Shown here piece by piece: positions 1 to 9,057 of a stretch of DNA of 64,000 nt; position 1 is the first letter of the stretch, and each line of letters begins with the position of its first letter. This DNA comes from Idiomarina aminovorans (GTDB lineage Bacteria; Pseudomonadota; Gammaproteobacteria; Enterobacterales; Alteromonadaceae): positions 62,001 through 126,000 of the forward strand of contig NZ_JAKNDA010000003.1 of the NCBI RefSeq assembly GCF_023155095.1. Reading direction: 5' to 3'. The notes under the pieces are model-generated. The model ran no database searches. It saw only the letters and a program-made list of their open reading frames with translations, and was not told the DNA's origin. The translations under genes and the position numbers were made by a program.

Positions 1-1059
1 GGTTTTTTGATAGGTTGGCGAATGAACCAGTTCGGCCACTTCGTTCAGCCTAATCACATCTTCCTGACTATTAACCAATGACTCATACAGCTTATTGTAA
101 CGCTTCAACGCCCGGTGGTAGGCACCATCCTCAGCAGTCAATTCATCCAGCCCCTCAAAGCGCTTTAACCACTGAAGCTTGGATGCTATTTGCGAGATGC
201 CCGTCAATAACCGACGTTCACCTACACCATTTTCAATAATCTGCTCCAGTACAACCCGCACCATCTGAATACCATCTGCCACTCCCTGAACAGCCCTTAC
301 ACTGGGCTGTAAATCCAGACAAGCCTCATTGTGCTGCCAGTGACGTAACCCCGATTCCAATGAGCGATACAACGCCTGACCGACACTCTGGTCTGAATGT
401 ATGGGCACGTAATGTATTTGCGTAAAAGGCTCGAGAATACTTTTCCCGGCAAGCAAATAGCCTCTGGCGGCTTTGCTTAAGGAGCCGACTCTTGCCCCCG
501 CTTTTTTGACGAGTTCGTTGGCAAGCCGGTAGGCTTCGGTCGCAGAACCACCCTGCAACTCCAGTTCAATTTCAGCTATCGGTTCACGTTTCTCTCCGGC
601 TTCAATGTGACCCTCATCAAAAACCATCTCGATAACACCTTCACCGCTGGGCAAGCGCCAACGGGTTCGGGTAAAGTCCGTTACAAACAAAGTGTCCAAA
701 TCACGCTGAATGTCATAAACCGGAAAATCATCCGGCCAAATTTCATTATCAAATAGTGTTAAATCCGGTTTATCACTTTCCACTTCAATATTGTATTCTG
801 GCCTTTGATGCATACCGCCCATGACTCTACCGGCCAGTTTAATCGTTTGTTCTTTATGATCTTTGTTGGTGCGAATCCGTAATCCAATATCAAACTGACG
901 TAAACGTAAATCGGACGTATCGAAGTATGCGTTTTTGAGTTCAAACTGCTCTTTACCGGGTTTTGCCTGGTTAGTATCTGCCAGCGACTGGCACACTTCG
1001 AGCGCTTTGCTTCTCTGCCCCGGAGCAATCAGTAATTTGAGCTCAACTTCTTGTGACAT
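1..1059 (-). CDS. CYTH-domain inorganic triphosphatase (YgiF-like), 3' end cut off
   Basis: The frame is open from an ATG at 1059 to the window edge (353 codons, no stop), so the C-terminus is missing. The protein starts MSQEVELKLLI, which carries the ExExK signature of the CYTH triphosphate tunnel domain. Further charged strands typical of the tunnel follow (RLRQFDIGLRIR, EIELELQGG). After about residue 200 it becomes a helical region that fits the degenerate CHAD half of E. coli YgiF. By family, the enzyme hydrolyses inorganic triphosphate in the cytoplasm. It is divergent from putA across a 225-base gap. No strong Shine-Dalgarno precedes the ATG. The family assignment is firm; the exact substrate is inferred. 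Confidence 0.8.
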   Translation of the reverse strand, partial: MSQEVELKLLIAPGQRSKALEVCQSLADTNQAKPGKEQFELKNAYFDTSDLRLRQFDIGLRIRTNKDHKEQTIKLAGRVMGGMHQRPEYNIEVESDKPDLTLFDNEIWPDDFPVYDIQRDLDTLFVTDFTRTRWRLPSGEGVIEMVFDEGHIEAGEKREPIAEIELELQGGSATEAYRLANELVKKAGARVGSLSKAARGYLLAGKSILEPFTQIHYVPIHSDQSVGQALYRSLESGLRHWQHNEACLDLQPSVRAVQGVADGIQMVRVVLEQIIENGVGERRLLTGISQIASKLQWLKRFEGLDELTAEDGAYHRALKRYNKLYESLVNSQEDVIRLNEVAELVHSPTYQKT

Positions 1060-1284
1060 AAATCGATTCCGATAGGTTTAATAAGTTAGACTAAAGGTAC
1101 TGGCTTGGCGGCTAGCGGTCAACAATCACGGGCATTTAGTTCACTTGACACTACCGGTCAAAAGTTGCATCGTGAGATCAGACCACAAAGGGTCTTTACC
1201 CAAGCGAAAATAAGCTTATACTTGCGCCAATTCCCAACGTTGGGGAAGCACGCCGAGCTTCGGCCTGGCTAGACAGGAGATGCT

Positions 1285-4200
1285 ATGTTCAAAGCGAGTG
1301 AGGTGCTATCCAAACAGCATCAGGCTGAGGACCTAAAGTCCTTACAGCAGGCAATTACTGACAATTATATTGTTGATGAAGACCAATATATGCGTGAGCT
1401 ACTGCCGCTGGTTCCTGCCGATGATGACACGGTTAGTGCAGTTACCGAGCGCACAGCTAAATTAGTTGAGCAAGTAAGGGAACAGACAGATAACGGTGTC
1501 GTTGACGCATTTCTGCAAGAATACAGTCTGGATACGAAAGAAGGTATCATTTTAATGTGTCTTGCCGAGGCACTATTGCGGATACCCGATGGTTATACCG
1601 CAGACGCATTAATTCAGGACAAGCTTTCCGGCGGTGACTGGCAAAAGCATATGGGTCAGAGCGCATCCTGGTTAGTCAACTCCGGAACCTGGAGTCTGGC
1701 ACTGACAAACAGTGTGACTAATCCAACCGGAAAACCAATGGAAACCCCTCGTGGTGCTTTCCGGCGCCTGATGCGCAAACTGGGCAAACCAATGATTCGC
1801 AAAGCGACTTACACCGCAATGCAAATTATGGGTAAACAGTTTGTGTTAGGCCGCTCTATTGAAGAAGCCTTGAAAGAAAGTCGCGACAACCGCGACAAAG
1901 GCTACACTCATGCTTACGATATGCTTGGCGAAGCCGCATTGACTATGGATGATGCCGACTACTACAAGCAGCAGTACGTCAACTCAATCAAGACCATTAC
2001 CAAAGAAGAATTTAATAACCCGGACGCTCCACGACCGACCATTTCAATAAAATTGTCGGCGTTGCACCCTCGTTATGAAGCATCGAATCATAAGCGGGTG
2101 CTGACTGAGCTTGCCACGACTCTGACCGATTTGGTTAAGTTAGCGAAAGAAGCCGATGTTGGCGTGACCATTGACGCCGAAGAAGCGGATCGCCACGAAC
2201 TATCGATGGAACTGTTTGAAAAAGTTTATCGTAGCGGTGTCTGTAAAGGATGGCCACGGTTTGGGCTGGTCGTCCAGGCGTATTCCAAGCGTGCTTTACC
2301 GACGCTATGCTGGATAACGGCTCTGGCAAAAGAGTGTGGGGACGAAATTCCGGTGCGACTGGTAAAAGGTGCTTACTGGGATAACGAAATTAAGTGGACT
2401 CAGGAAAACGGTCTGCCCGGGTATCCCGTATTCACCCGAAAATCACACAGCGATATATCTTATCTGGCCTGCGCTCGCTATTTAATAAGCGATGACACAG
2501 ATGGTGCCATATATCCGCAATTTGCGACCCATAATGCGCAGACCTTTATGGCCATTCAACGAATGAATGAAACTCATCAGCGCCGTATTGAGTATCAACG
2601 CCTGCATGGTATGGGTGACAGTTTATATGACACTATCATGGAGCAAAACCCGGGTATGGTTGTGCGCATATACGCACCGGTAGGCCCGCACAAAGATTTG
2701 CTACCGTATTTAGTCCGCCGGTTATTAGAAAACGGTGCTAACTCATCATTTGTTCATAAACTGCTGGACGCAGATACACCAGTTAATGAACTGGTTAAGC
2801 ATCCAATGGAAACCGCGTCTGGTTACGAAAAATACGCCAATGGCAAAATTCCACTTCCCCCGCAAATGTATGGGGATCGCACAAATTCGTTAGGATTGAA
2901 TATGAATATTCACTCACAAGCAGATGATTTCATTGCTGCGGTTCAACAATACCGCGACAAACAATGGCAAGGTGGCCCCATCGTTGATGGAAAAACGGTT
3001 GAAACAGAACACCATGTCAGTATTACCAGCCCTCAGGAAACGGCTAAGCAAGCCGGTAGTATTTACTGGGGTGATAAGAAGCTAGCTGAACAAGCTCTGC
3101 AAAGTGCTAACGCAGCTTACAAAGCATGGCGTGAGGTACCGACCGAAGAACGCGCCCAAAGCTTAGAGAAATTTGCTGACTTGATGGAAGCCAACCGCAA
3201 CGAACTGATCGCTCTATGTTCAGTCGAGGCTGGTAAAGGCCTGCAGGATGGTATCGACGAAGTTCGCGAAGCGGTTGATTTTTGTCGTTATTACGCCAAT
3301 CAGGCACGCGAGCTGATGGGTAAACCTATTCAGTTACCGGGACCAACAGGCGAAGACAATCAGCTGTTTGTTGAAGGCCGTGGTACCTTTATTTGTATCA
3401 GCCCCTGGAACTTCCCCCTCGCTATCTTTGTCGGTCAGATTGCCGCAGCCTTGGTTACCGGTAACTCAGTTATTGCAAAACCAGCCGAGCAAACCGGGCT
3501 AATTGCTTACCGCGCTGTTCAGTTAGCTTTAGAAGCCGGTATCCCTGGCAACGTATTGCACTTTATGCCGGGAAGCGGCGCTGAAGTGGGTAGCTACCTG
3601 ACCAGTCAGGAAGATATTGCCGGTGTCTGCTTTACCGGCTCAACTTACACTGCGCAGGCGATTAATCGTGCACTAGCGGCACGTACTGGCCCCATTGTTC
3701 CCATCGTCGCCGAAACGGGCGGACAAAACGCCATGATGATTGACTCCACTGCCCTGCCTGAACAGGTAGTGACCGATGTTGTCGCCAGTGCGTTCCAAAG
3801 TGCCGGACAACGCTGCTCTGCGCTTCGGGTACTGTTTGTGCAGGATGACGTCGCAGACCGTGTTATCGACTTACTGCGTGGCGCTATGGAAGAGTTACAG
3901 GTAGGTGACCCATTGTTGCATGAAACCGATGTCGGTCCGGTTATCGACGGTATTGCAAAAACCAACCTGGAACAGCATATTTCTGATATTCAGCAGGCGG
4001 GTCGTTTAATTGCCCGGACACCACTGCCAGATTACGCCATGGGTGGTACGTTTGTGGCACCAACAGCTATTGAAATTGACAGTATCAGTCAGTTGGTAAA
4101 AGAGAACTTTGGTCCCATTTTGCACGTTATTCGCTACAAAACCAGCGAGATTGATCAGGTTATCGACAGCATCAACAATACCGGCTTTGGTTTAACCTTT

Positions 4201-4452
4201 GGCATTCACAGCCGTAATGAAACCTTCGCTTACGATGTTGCGAGCCGTATTGATGTTGGTAACGTCTACATCAACCGTAACCAGATCGGCGCCATTGTCG
4301 GAGTGCAGCCATTTGGCGGACGCGGTATGTCAGGCACCGGACCGAAAGCCGGTGGTCCTCACTATCTAACTCGCTTCGTTACTGAGAAAACACGCAGTGA
4401 TAACATTACCGCCGTTGGTGGTAACGCAACGCTGTTGTCTTTAGACGATTAA
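1285..4452 (+). CDS. putA: Bifunctional proline dehydrogenase / P5C dehydrogenase (PutA), short form
   Basis: PutA oxidises proline to glutamate in two steps through FAD-dependent PRODH and NAD-dependent P5C dehydrogenase domains. The PRODH half (about residues 130-490) contains SIKLSALHPRYE near 252 and RLVKGAYWDNEIK near 357. The aldehyde dehydrogenase half shows SPWNFPLAIF near 706, the AETGGQN glutamate near 809 and the catalytic cysteine in QSAGQRCSALR near 844. At 1055 residues it lacks the N-terminal ribbon-helix-helix DNA-binding domain of the roughly 1320-residue E. coli protein, and also that protein's C-terminal extension, so it should be purely enzymatic. An AGGAG motif sits 6-7 bases before the ATG, which fixes the start. 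It is monocistronic, with a strong terminator just after the stop. Confidence 0.96.
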   Translation: MFKASEVLSKQHQAEDLKSLQQAITDNYIVDEDQYMRELLPLVPADDDTVSAVTERTAKLVEQVREQTDNGVVDAFLQEYSLDTKEGIILMCLAEALLRIPDGYTADALIQDKLSGGDWQKHMGQSASWLVNSGTWSLALTNSVTNPTGKPMETPRGAFRRLMRKLGKPMIRKATYTAMQIMGKQFVLGRSIEEALKESRDNRDKGYTHAYDMLGEAALTMDDADYYKQQYVNSIKTITKEEFNNPDAPRPTISIKLSALHPRYEASNHKRVLTELATTLTDLVKLAKEADVGVTIDAEEADRHELSMELFEKVYRSGVCKGWPRFGLVVQAYSKRALPTLCWITALAKECGDEIPVRLVKGAYWDNEIKWTQENGLPGYPVFTRKSHSDISYLACARYLISDDTDGAIYPQFATHNAQTFMAIQRMNETHQRRIEYQRLHGMGDSLYDTIMEQNPGMVVRIYAPVGPHKDLLPYLVRRLLENGANSSFVHKLLDADTPVNELVKHPMETASGYEKYANGKIPLPPQMYGDRTNSLGLNMNIHSQADDFIAAVQQYRDKQWQGGPIVDGKTVETEHHVSITSPQETAKQAGSIYWGDKKLAEQALQSANAAYKAWREVPTEERAQSLEKFADLMEANRNELIALCSVEAGKGLQDGIDEVREAVDFCRYYANQARELMGKPIQLPGPTGEDNQLFVEGRGTFICISPWNFPLAIFVGQIAAALVTGNSVIAKPAEQTGLIAYRAVQLALEAGIPGNVLHFMPGSGAEVGSYLTSQEDIAGVCFTGSTYTAQAINRALAARTGPIVPIVAETGGQNAMMIDSTALPEQVVTDVVASAFQSAGQRCSALRVLFVQDDVADRVIDLLRGAMEELQVGDPLLHETDVGPVIDGIAKTNLEQHISDIQQAGRLIARTPLPDYAMGGTFVAPTAIEIDSISQLVKENFGPILHVIRYKTSEIDQVIDSINNTGFGLTFGIHSRNETFAYDVASRIDVGNVYINRNQIGAIVGVQPFGGRGMSGTGPKAGGPHYLTRFVTEKTRSDNITAVGGNATLLSLDD

Positions 4453-4466
4453 CAGTAGCGAGATAC

Positions 4467-4499
4467 AAAAAAGCCAGCGATTTTATCGCTGGCTTTTTT
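4467..4499. terminator. Bidirectional intrinsic terminator after putA
   Basis: A perfect 10-base-pair stem (4472-4481 with 4485-4494, AGCCAGCGAT pairing with ATCGCTGGCT) has a 3-base TTT loop. An A-run lies on its left and a T-run on its right, so it can terminate in both directions. It serves putA on the plus strand, and the convergent small membrane-protein gene ends inside its T-run. Confidence 0.92.
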
Positions 4500-4938
4500 A
4501 TGCGTCATTATTGTTAAACGTTATTTGGTAACCACCCAATTGCTCACTCAGTTGCTCACTAAGCACCACAACTATTTCGTGCCGATGCCCTTTTTCATCA
4601 GTGAAGGTTAATCCGGCTAAATCTTCTTCGTACTGATTTAATACCGGTGGACTTGTTAACTGATGCGTTCGTGGCGGCAAAATCAAACGCTTTTCTGTTA
4701 GCTCAAGGTCTCGGTAAAAAGCCGCAGGCTGCAGCGGTCTGAACTTAACCACAATTCCCATCACAGCTACCATGGTCAATAGTGCGCCCACAATAATAAT
4801 CCATAAAGAAACTGCTTCACCAATATAGATTGCCATCCATATCGCTAAAAAGAAGCCGCCCCATGCCTGAGGGCGGCGACTGTCACGATAAAACGTCAAT
4901 ACATTGTCTTCTGTTTTTTCGTTTTTAGAAGTCATCAT
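4498..4938 (-). CDS. Small membrane protein of unknown function, coupled to acyl-CoA dehydrogenase
   Basis: I do not recognise this 146-residue protein. A charged N-terminus (MMTSKNEKTEDN) is followed by two adjacent hydrophobic segments (about residues 26-66: GGFFLAIWMAIYIGEAV, then SLWIIIVGALLTMVAVMGIV) and a soluble C-terminal domain of about 80 residues. It therefore looks like an inner-membrane hairpin with a cytoplasmic tail. The frame is open further upstream, but an earlier start would lie deep inside the preceding gene. The tandem ATGs at 4938 and 4935 overlap the end of that gene by 11-14 bases, as expected for translational coupling. Two-gene unit with the acyl-CoA dehydrogenase; any role in fatty-acid or sulfur-compound catabolism is a guess from position. 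Confidence 0.7.
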   Translation of the reverse strand: MMTSKNEKTEDNVLTFYRDSRRPQAWGGFFLAIWMAIYIGEAVSLWIIIVGALLTMVAVMGIVVKFRPLQPAAFYRDLELTEKRLILPPRTHQLTSPPVLNQYEEDLAGLTFTDEKGHRHEIVVVLSEQLSEQLGGYQITFNNNDA

Positions 4939-6709
4939 CGCTATGTAAGTAAAGGCTCTCACTGCCGTCTTTAATTGCTGCTGCCAGGCTATGAATACGT
5001 GGCAGAATACGTGCAAAATAAAAACGAGCGGTTTTTTCCTTAGTGGCAAGATAGGGTTTCTGATCGACCAGCGGCTCGGCCGCTATCGCCATTTTTAACC
5101 ACAAGTAAGCGTACGAAACATAACCCAACAGGTGCAGATACTCAACAGCCACACTATTAACTAAGTTTTCATCACCGGCAGCTTTTTGCAGAACTTCTTC
5201 GCTGACACCATTAAGTGTATTCAGCGCCTGCTGCAATTGGTCACGCTGGATTATCCAACTTCTACCGGTTGCGGTATTATCTAAGAATTCCTGAATTTCA
5301 TCGTTAAAAGGTTTTAATAACTTGCCTTGCGAACCAAACACCTTGCGCCCCAGTAGGTCCAGTGCCTGAATGCCGTTGGTTCCTTCATAGATCTGTGCAA
5401 TACGAGTGTCGCGAACCAACTGTTCCTGTCCCCACTCTCTGACATAGCCATGACCACCAAAAACCTGTTGACCATGAATGGTCGATTCCAGCCCGGTGTC
5501 GGTTAAAAACGCTTTAGCGACAGGCGTCAATAGCGCCACCATAGCATCGGCTTTTTGTCTGTTCTGAGTATCTTCGGCGTATTTCGCACGGTCAAGCTGC
5601 TGACCAACCCAGGTTGAAAATGCACGGCCACCTTCGGTTAACGACTTCATGGTTAGTAGCGTGCGCCGTACATCGCCATGAACCAGGAGAGAATCTGCCT
5701 CTGCCTTGTCATCGCGGGTTGCTTTAGCACCACGCCCTTGTATGCGGTCTTTTGCGTATTCCAGAGCGTTTTGATAGGAACGTTCCGCAGCGCCAAGCCC
5801 CTGAATACCCACACCTAAACGCTCGTAGTTCATCATAGTAAACATAGCCGGCAAACCTTTGTGCGGCTCTCCTACCAGGTAGCCTTTTGCACCGTCAAAA
5901 TTCATCACGCAGGTTGCCGAACCGTGAATTCCCATTTTATGTTCAATTGAGCCACAACCAACGGCATTACGTTCGGTCAGGTTACCTTGTTCATCAGATA
6001 AAAATTTAGGCACCACGAACAGTGAAATACCCTTAGTACCTGCCGGCGCATCAGGCAGTTTAGCCAACACCAAATGAACGATGTTCTCGGCTAAATCGTG
6101 TTCACCGCCCGTAATAAATATCTTCGTGCCGCTGATGGAGAAGCTGCCGTCTTCAGCCGGCATCGCTTTGCTGCGAATAATACCTAAATCGGTTCCGGCA
6201 TGAGATTCTGTCAGGCACATGGTTCCGGTCCACTCACCCGATACCATCCGCGGTAAATAATGTTTTTTCAGTTCATCACTGCCGTGAGAATCAATTGCCA
6301 TAATGGCGCCGGAGGTGAGCCCCGAATACAGGGAAAACGCAATATCGGCACTGCACAGCATTTCTTCGTACTGGGCAGACAGTGACTTAGGTAAACCCAT
6401 ACCGCCAAAATCTGGATTTGCGGTTACACCAACCCAGCCGCCTTCAGCTAACTGACGAAAGTTTTCTTTATAACCTTTAGGTGTGGTTACAACGCCATCC
6501 TCAAATTTAACCCCTTGCTCATCCGCTTCGCGGGCATTAGGTGCAACCAGGTTTTCAGCCACTTTTGCGCCTTCATCAAGAATAGCGCCAGCGGTTTCAA
6601 CGTCCATCATGTCAGCGAGTTCCGGGGTTTGTTGCCAGTCGTCAGCAACACGGAATACATCATGCAGAACAAAATCCATGTCATCACGGGGGGTTCTGTA
6701 GTCAGCCAT
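4925..6709 (-). CDS. Acyl-CoA dehydrogenase, long (DmdC/FadE-like) subfamily
   Basis: This 594-residue flavoprotein belongs to the long acyl-CoA dehydrogenases that carry an extra C-terminal domain, a group that includes 3-methylmercaptopropionyl-CoA dehydrogenase (DmdC). Visible motifs are MCLTESHAGTDLG (flavin/substrate binding), IFITGGEHDLAENIVHLVLA, and the catalytic glutamate in IYEGTNGIQALDL near residue 440. By family it introduces the alpha,beta double bond of an acyl-CoA and passes electrons to ETF. The start is the ATG of MADYRTPRDDMDF, preceded by AGAGGTAAT; the longer frame to 6745 has no support. The specific acyl substrate cannot be told from sequence, and no other dmd genes are nearby, so DmdC itself is only a possibility. 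Confidence 0.88.
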   Translation of the reverse strand: MADYRTPRDDMDFVLHDVFRVADDWQQTPELADMMDVETAGAILDEGAKVAENLVAPNAREADEQGVKFEDGVVTTPKGYKENFRQLAEGGWVGVTANPDFGGMGLPKSLSAQYEEMLCSADIAFSLYSGLTSGAIMAIDSHGSDELKKHYLPRMVSGEWTGTMCLTESHAGTDLGIIRSKAMPAEDGSFSISGTKIFITGGEHDLAENIVHLVLAKLPDAPAGTKGISLFVVPKFLSDEQGNLTERNAVGCGSIEHKMGIHGSATCVMNFDGAKGYLVGEPHKGLPAMFTMMNYERLGVGIQGLGAAERSYQNALEYAKDRIQGRGAKATRDDKAEADSLLVHGDVRRTLLTMKSLTEGGRAFSTWVGQQLDRAKYAEDTQNRQKADAMVALLTPVAKAFLTDTGLESTIHGQQVFGGHGYVREWGQEQLVRDTRIAQIYEGTNGIQALDLLGRKVFGSQGKLLKPFNDEIQEFLDNTATGRSWIIQRDQLQQALNTLNGVSEEVLQKAAGDENLVNSVAVEYLHLLGYVSYAYLWLKMAIAAEPLVDQKPYLATKEKTARFYFARILPRIHSLAAAIKDGSESLYLHSDDDF

Positions 6710-6818
6710 ATCATTACCTCTTGTAGGAATTATACAGGTGTTCAAACTGGTAATTTAAACGCCCGTTTAAACTTTATTGCACAAGAGTAAGAATCCCTTA
6801 GCGCGATGTCAATAATTT

Positions 6819-7529
6819 CTATGGTCGCCAGTCTTCTAAAGCGGCTTGTGAAAACGCTTCTGAGTCCATCACCAGCACCACTTTTTGCGGTTCTATTCTC
6901 AAAATAGTCAGCTGATTTAACGCATCGCCCTCGTACAGCCGCAGGCCATTGAGTTCAACCCACCGTTGCGAGGCACTGGAACGGTACATATGGCTATCGT
7001 AACTAAACGCCGGTACTTGTTGCTGAAATGACTGCGAAAGCTCACTTAGTGGCGGAATCACGCTTGCACGGGCTTGAGTGTTATCATTCCCACTGGTGTC
7101 ATTTACTGCCGCTTCAAAGCGCTGTAACAAGTCTGGCGATACCGAAGATAAGTCAAGTGCTTCACGCTGCACCTCCGCTTTCTCTGTCCAATTCGTCTGA
7201 TTCTCTTCAGAGCGTTGCTGCTGGCTATTTACCGCTGCAGTTTGCTGAATTTCTTGTGCCGGTTCCGCGTCCCAGCTTATGGGCTCAACGCTTTGCGTTT
7301 GGCCCCAGCTAAAACGCTCTGCCACAAGTGCATCTGAAGCGGATGGCGCTTCATTCCAACGGGTAGCCCCAGCCCCCACAGCACCCCCCAGAATCAATGC
7401 TGCAGGCCACACTAACCACCCCCAACGGCGACTCCCGGTTTGGCTAGCCATTAAAGAAGCATCAAGTATAGAGGTCTGCTTTAATAACGGTGACTGTTGC
7501 TGTTTTAATGCTTTTAATAAAGATGACAT
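6819..7529 (-). CDS. gspB: General secretion pathway protein B (GspB/ExeB-like)
   Basis: A 236-residue protein with a short cytoplasmic N-terminus (MSSLLKALKQQQ), one membrane segment near residues 36-56 (WGWLVWPAALILGGAVGAGA), a Gln/Ser-rich linker and a C-terminal domain (WVELNGLRLYEGDALNQLTI) typical of GspB. In Aeromonas and Vibrio, GspA and GspB form an inner-membrane complex that helps the type II secretin cross the peptidoglycan and reach the outer membrane. It lies 3 bases after gspA on the same strand. The other secretion genes are not in the window. Confidence 0.85.
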   Translation of the reverse strand: MSSLLKALKQQQSPLLKQTSILDASLMASQTGSRRWGWLVWPAALILGGAVGAGATRWNEAPSASDALVAERFSWGQTQSVEPISWDAEPAQEIQQTAAVNSQQQRSEENQTNWTEKAEVQREALDLSSVSPDLLQRFEAAVNDTSGNDNTQARASVIPPLSELSQSFQQQVPAFSYDSHMYRSSASQRWVELNGLRLYEGDALNQLTILRIEPQKVVLVMDSEAFSQAALEDWRP

Positions 7530-7532
7530 TGA

Positions 7533-8948
7533 TTAGCTCTCTTTGCTCAGTCTTGGCCCAAAATCAGAAGCTCTCGACGCCAGCCATGCCATAGTCGCTT
7601 TATCCAGCTTTCCGGTTATCCGTAACCCCTGGCTTTTCTGCAGCGCTTTAAACTGCGCTGTAGAAGATTTTTTATGCCACTCGGAACTTAAATGTCTCTT
7701 TAGCTGCTCTTTAACCCACTGTTTATGCGCTTCTGAATTATCAGTCGCTGGCTGCTGGTACAAAATTAGAAAAGCGCCATTCCAGCCATTGGTGTCTATT
7801 GCCGTACCGTCAGTTATCAAGTCTGCTGCTTTATCACGCTTATAAAGTAACGCGGGATAATTGATGCTGCGCAATTGCTGCAAACTTTGATTCAATTCCA
7901 GGCAGGCGAGAGCATATTGCTGAACCCACTGACAAAAATTGGCTTCCGCCGGTGGTTCAGGCAGCCCCCATGCGCGGGACAGGGCATTCGCTGCCTGATA
8001 TTGATTAACGGCGTCGGCTTCCGGCTGTTTCTCGGCGTTGTTAACCAGGTTATAACTACCGGCTGCACTGGCTATTAGTAGCGCTAAAGCACCAGCCCAT
8101 TGCCAAACAACCGAGCGCGGTTTGCGAGTTTTGGTTCCCGTAGTGCCGCTCAACTCAATGTGCGCTTGCTGTAAATGCCTTGGCAGTACTTCCGTACTCG
8201 ACTCTGTATAAGCCGCCAATAACGCGCGGTCACAGTATAAATTCAACAGCCGGGGAATACCCTGAGTTAACTGATGTGCCTTGCGGGCTGCCGCGGCGCT
8301 GAATAAAGGTCGGTTTGCTCCGGCCACCTGTAGCCGGTACGCGATATAACGCTGAGTGTCTTGTTCTGTCAGCGGTAAAATATGGTAGCGAGCGGTAATA
8401 CGCTGCGCCAACTGACGAAGCTCCTGCCGACGCAGTAAATCCTGAAGCTCTGGCTGACCAATTAATATCACTCGCAACAGTTTTCGGTCATGCGTTTCTA
8501 AATTGGTCAGTAACCTCAGTTGTTCCAGTACCTGAGGCCGTAAATGTTGCGCCTCATCAATAAGCACCACACATTGGCGGCCGTCATCATTGGCTTTCAG
8601 AAAAAACTGGCTGAGCTTATCGGTCAGGGTTTTACGAGTTGCCGCGCGCTTTTGATAACGAATGCCAAACTCATCGCACAAACTGGCAAGTAACTCGTCC
8701 TCATTCAGCATCGGGTTCAGAATAAATGCCGTTTCCGTAGACTCAGGTAACTGTTCCAGCAAAGCCCGCGATACCGTTGTTTTACCGGTGCCCACTTCCC
8801 CGGTTAATAAAATAAAACCACCACTGCCCTGCAACCCCTGAGTCAGGTGTGCTAAAGCTTCCTGATGACGATCACTCAGGTAGAGGTAGTTGGGGTCCGG
8901 GGCAATGGAAAAAGGCTCTGCCTGAAGACCAAAATAGTTTTGATACAT
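7533..8948 (-). CDS. gspA: General secretion pathway ATPase GspA (ExeA-like)
   Basis: A 471-residue AAA ATPase. Walker A is GEVGTGKT at residues 50-57 and Walker B is VVLIDEAQHL near 125-133. A membrane segment near 274-292 (WQWAGALALLIASAAG) separates the cytoplasmic ATPase from a periplasmic part, which ends in a peptidoglycan-binding-like fold (LKALQKSQGLRITGKLDKATMAWL). This is the ExeA architecture, in which periplasmic peptidoglycan binding helps place the type II secretin. It is first in a gspA-gspB pair and divergent from cca across 109 bases. It is somewhat shorter than Aeromonas ExeA, as I recall that protein. Confidence 0.88.
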   Translation of the reverse strand: MYQNYFGLQAEPFSIAPDPNYLYLSDRHQEALAHLTQGLQGSGGFILLTGEVGTGKTTVSRALLEQLPESTETAFILNPMLNEDELLASLCDEFGIRYQKRAATRKTLTDKLSQFFLKANDDGRQCVVLIDEAQHLRPQVLEQLRLLTNLETHDRKLLRVILIGQPELQDLLRRQELRQLAQRITARYHILPLTEQDTQRYIAYRLQVAGANRPLFSAAAARKAHQLTQGIPRLLNLYCDRALLAAYTESSTEVLPRHLQQAHIELSGTTGTKTRKPRSVVWQWAGALALLIASAAGSYNLVNNAEKQPEADAVNQYQAANALSRAWGLPEPPAEANFCQWVQQYALACLELNQSLQQLRSINYPALLYKRDKAADLITDGTAIDTNGWNGAFLILYQQPATDNSEAHKQWVKEQLKRHLSSEWHKKSSTAQFKALQKSQGLRITGKLDKATMAWLASRASDFGPRLSKES

Positions 8949-9057
8949 ATCGGTCCGTTACTGTACTGATGTTATTATTTGTTCAACAGTGTAACGACTT
9001 GCTTGCACATCGACCAGTGATTCGACATGATCGTGCCAAACAAAGTTGAGGTGAACA

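Noticed and set aside
1165-1190. CRP-like site (CGTGAGATCAGACCACAA) between the CYTH gene and putA
   Set aside because: The left half resembles TGTGA but the right half does not match TCACA, so the dyad is too weak to call.
3645-3965. Minus-strand open frame of 106 codons
   Set aside because: Antisense to the P5C dehydrogenase part of putA; no features.
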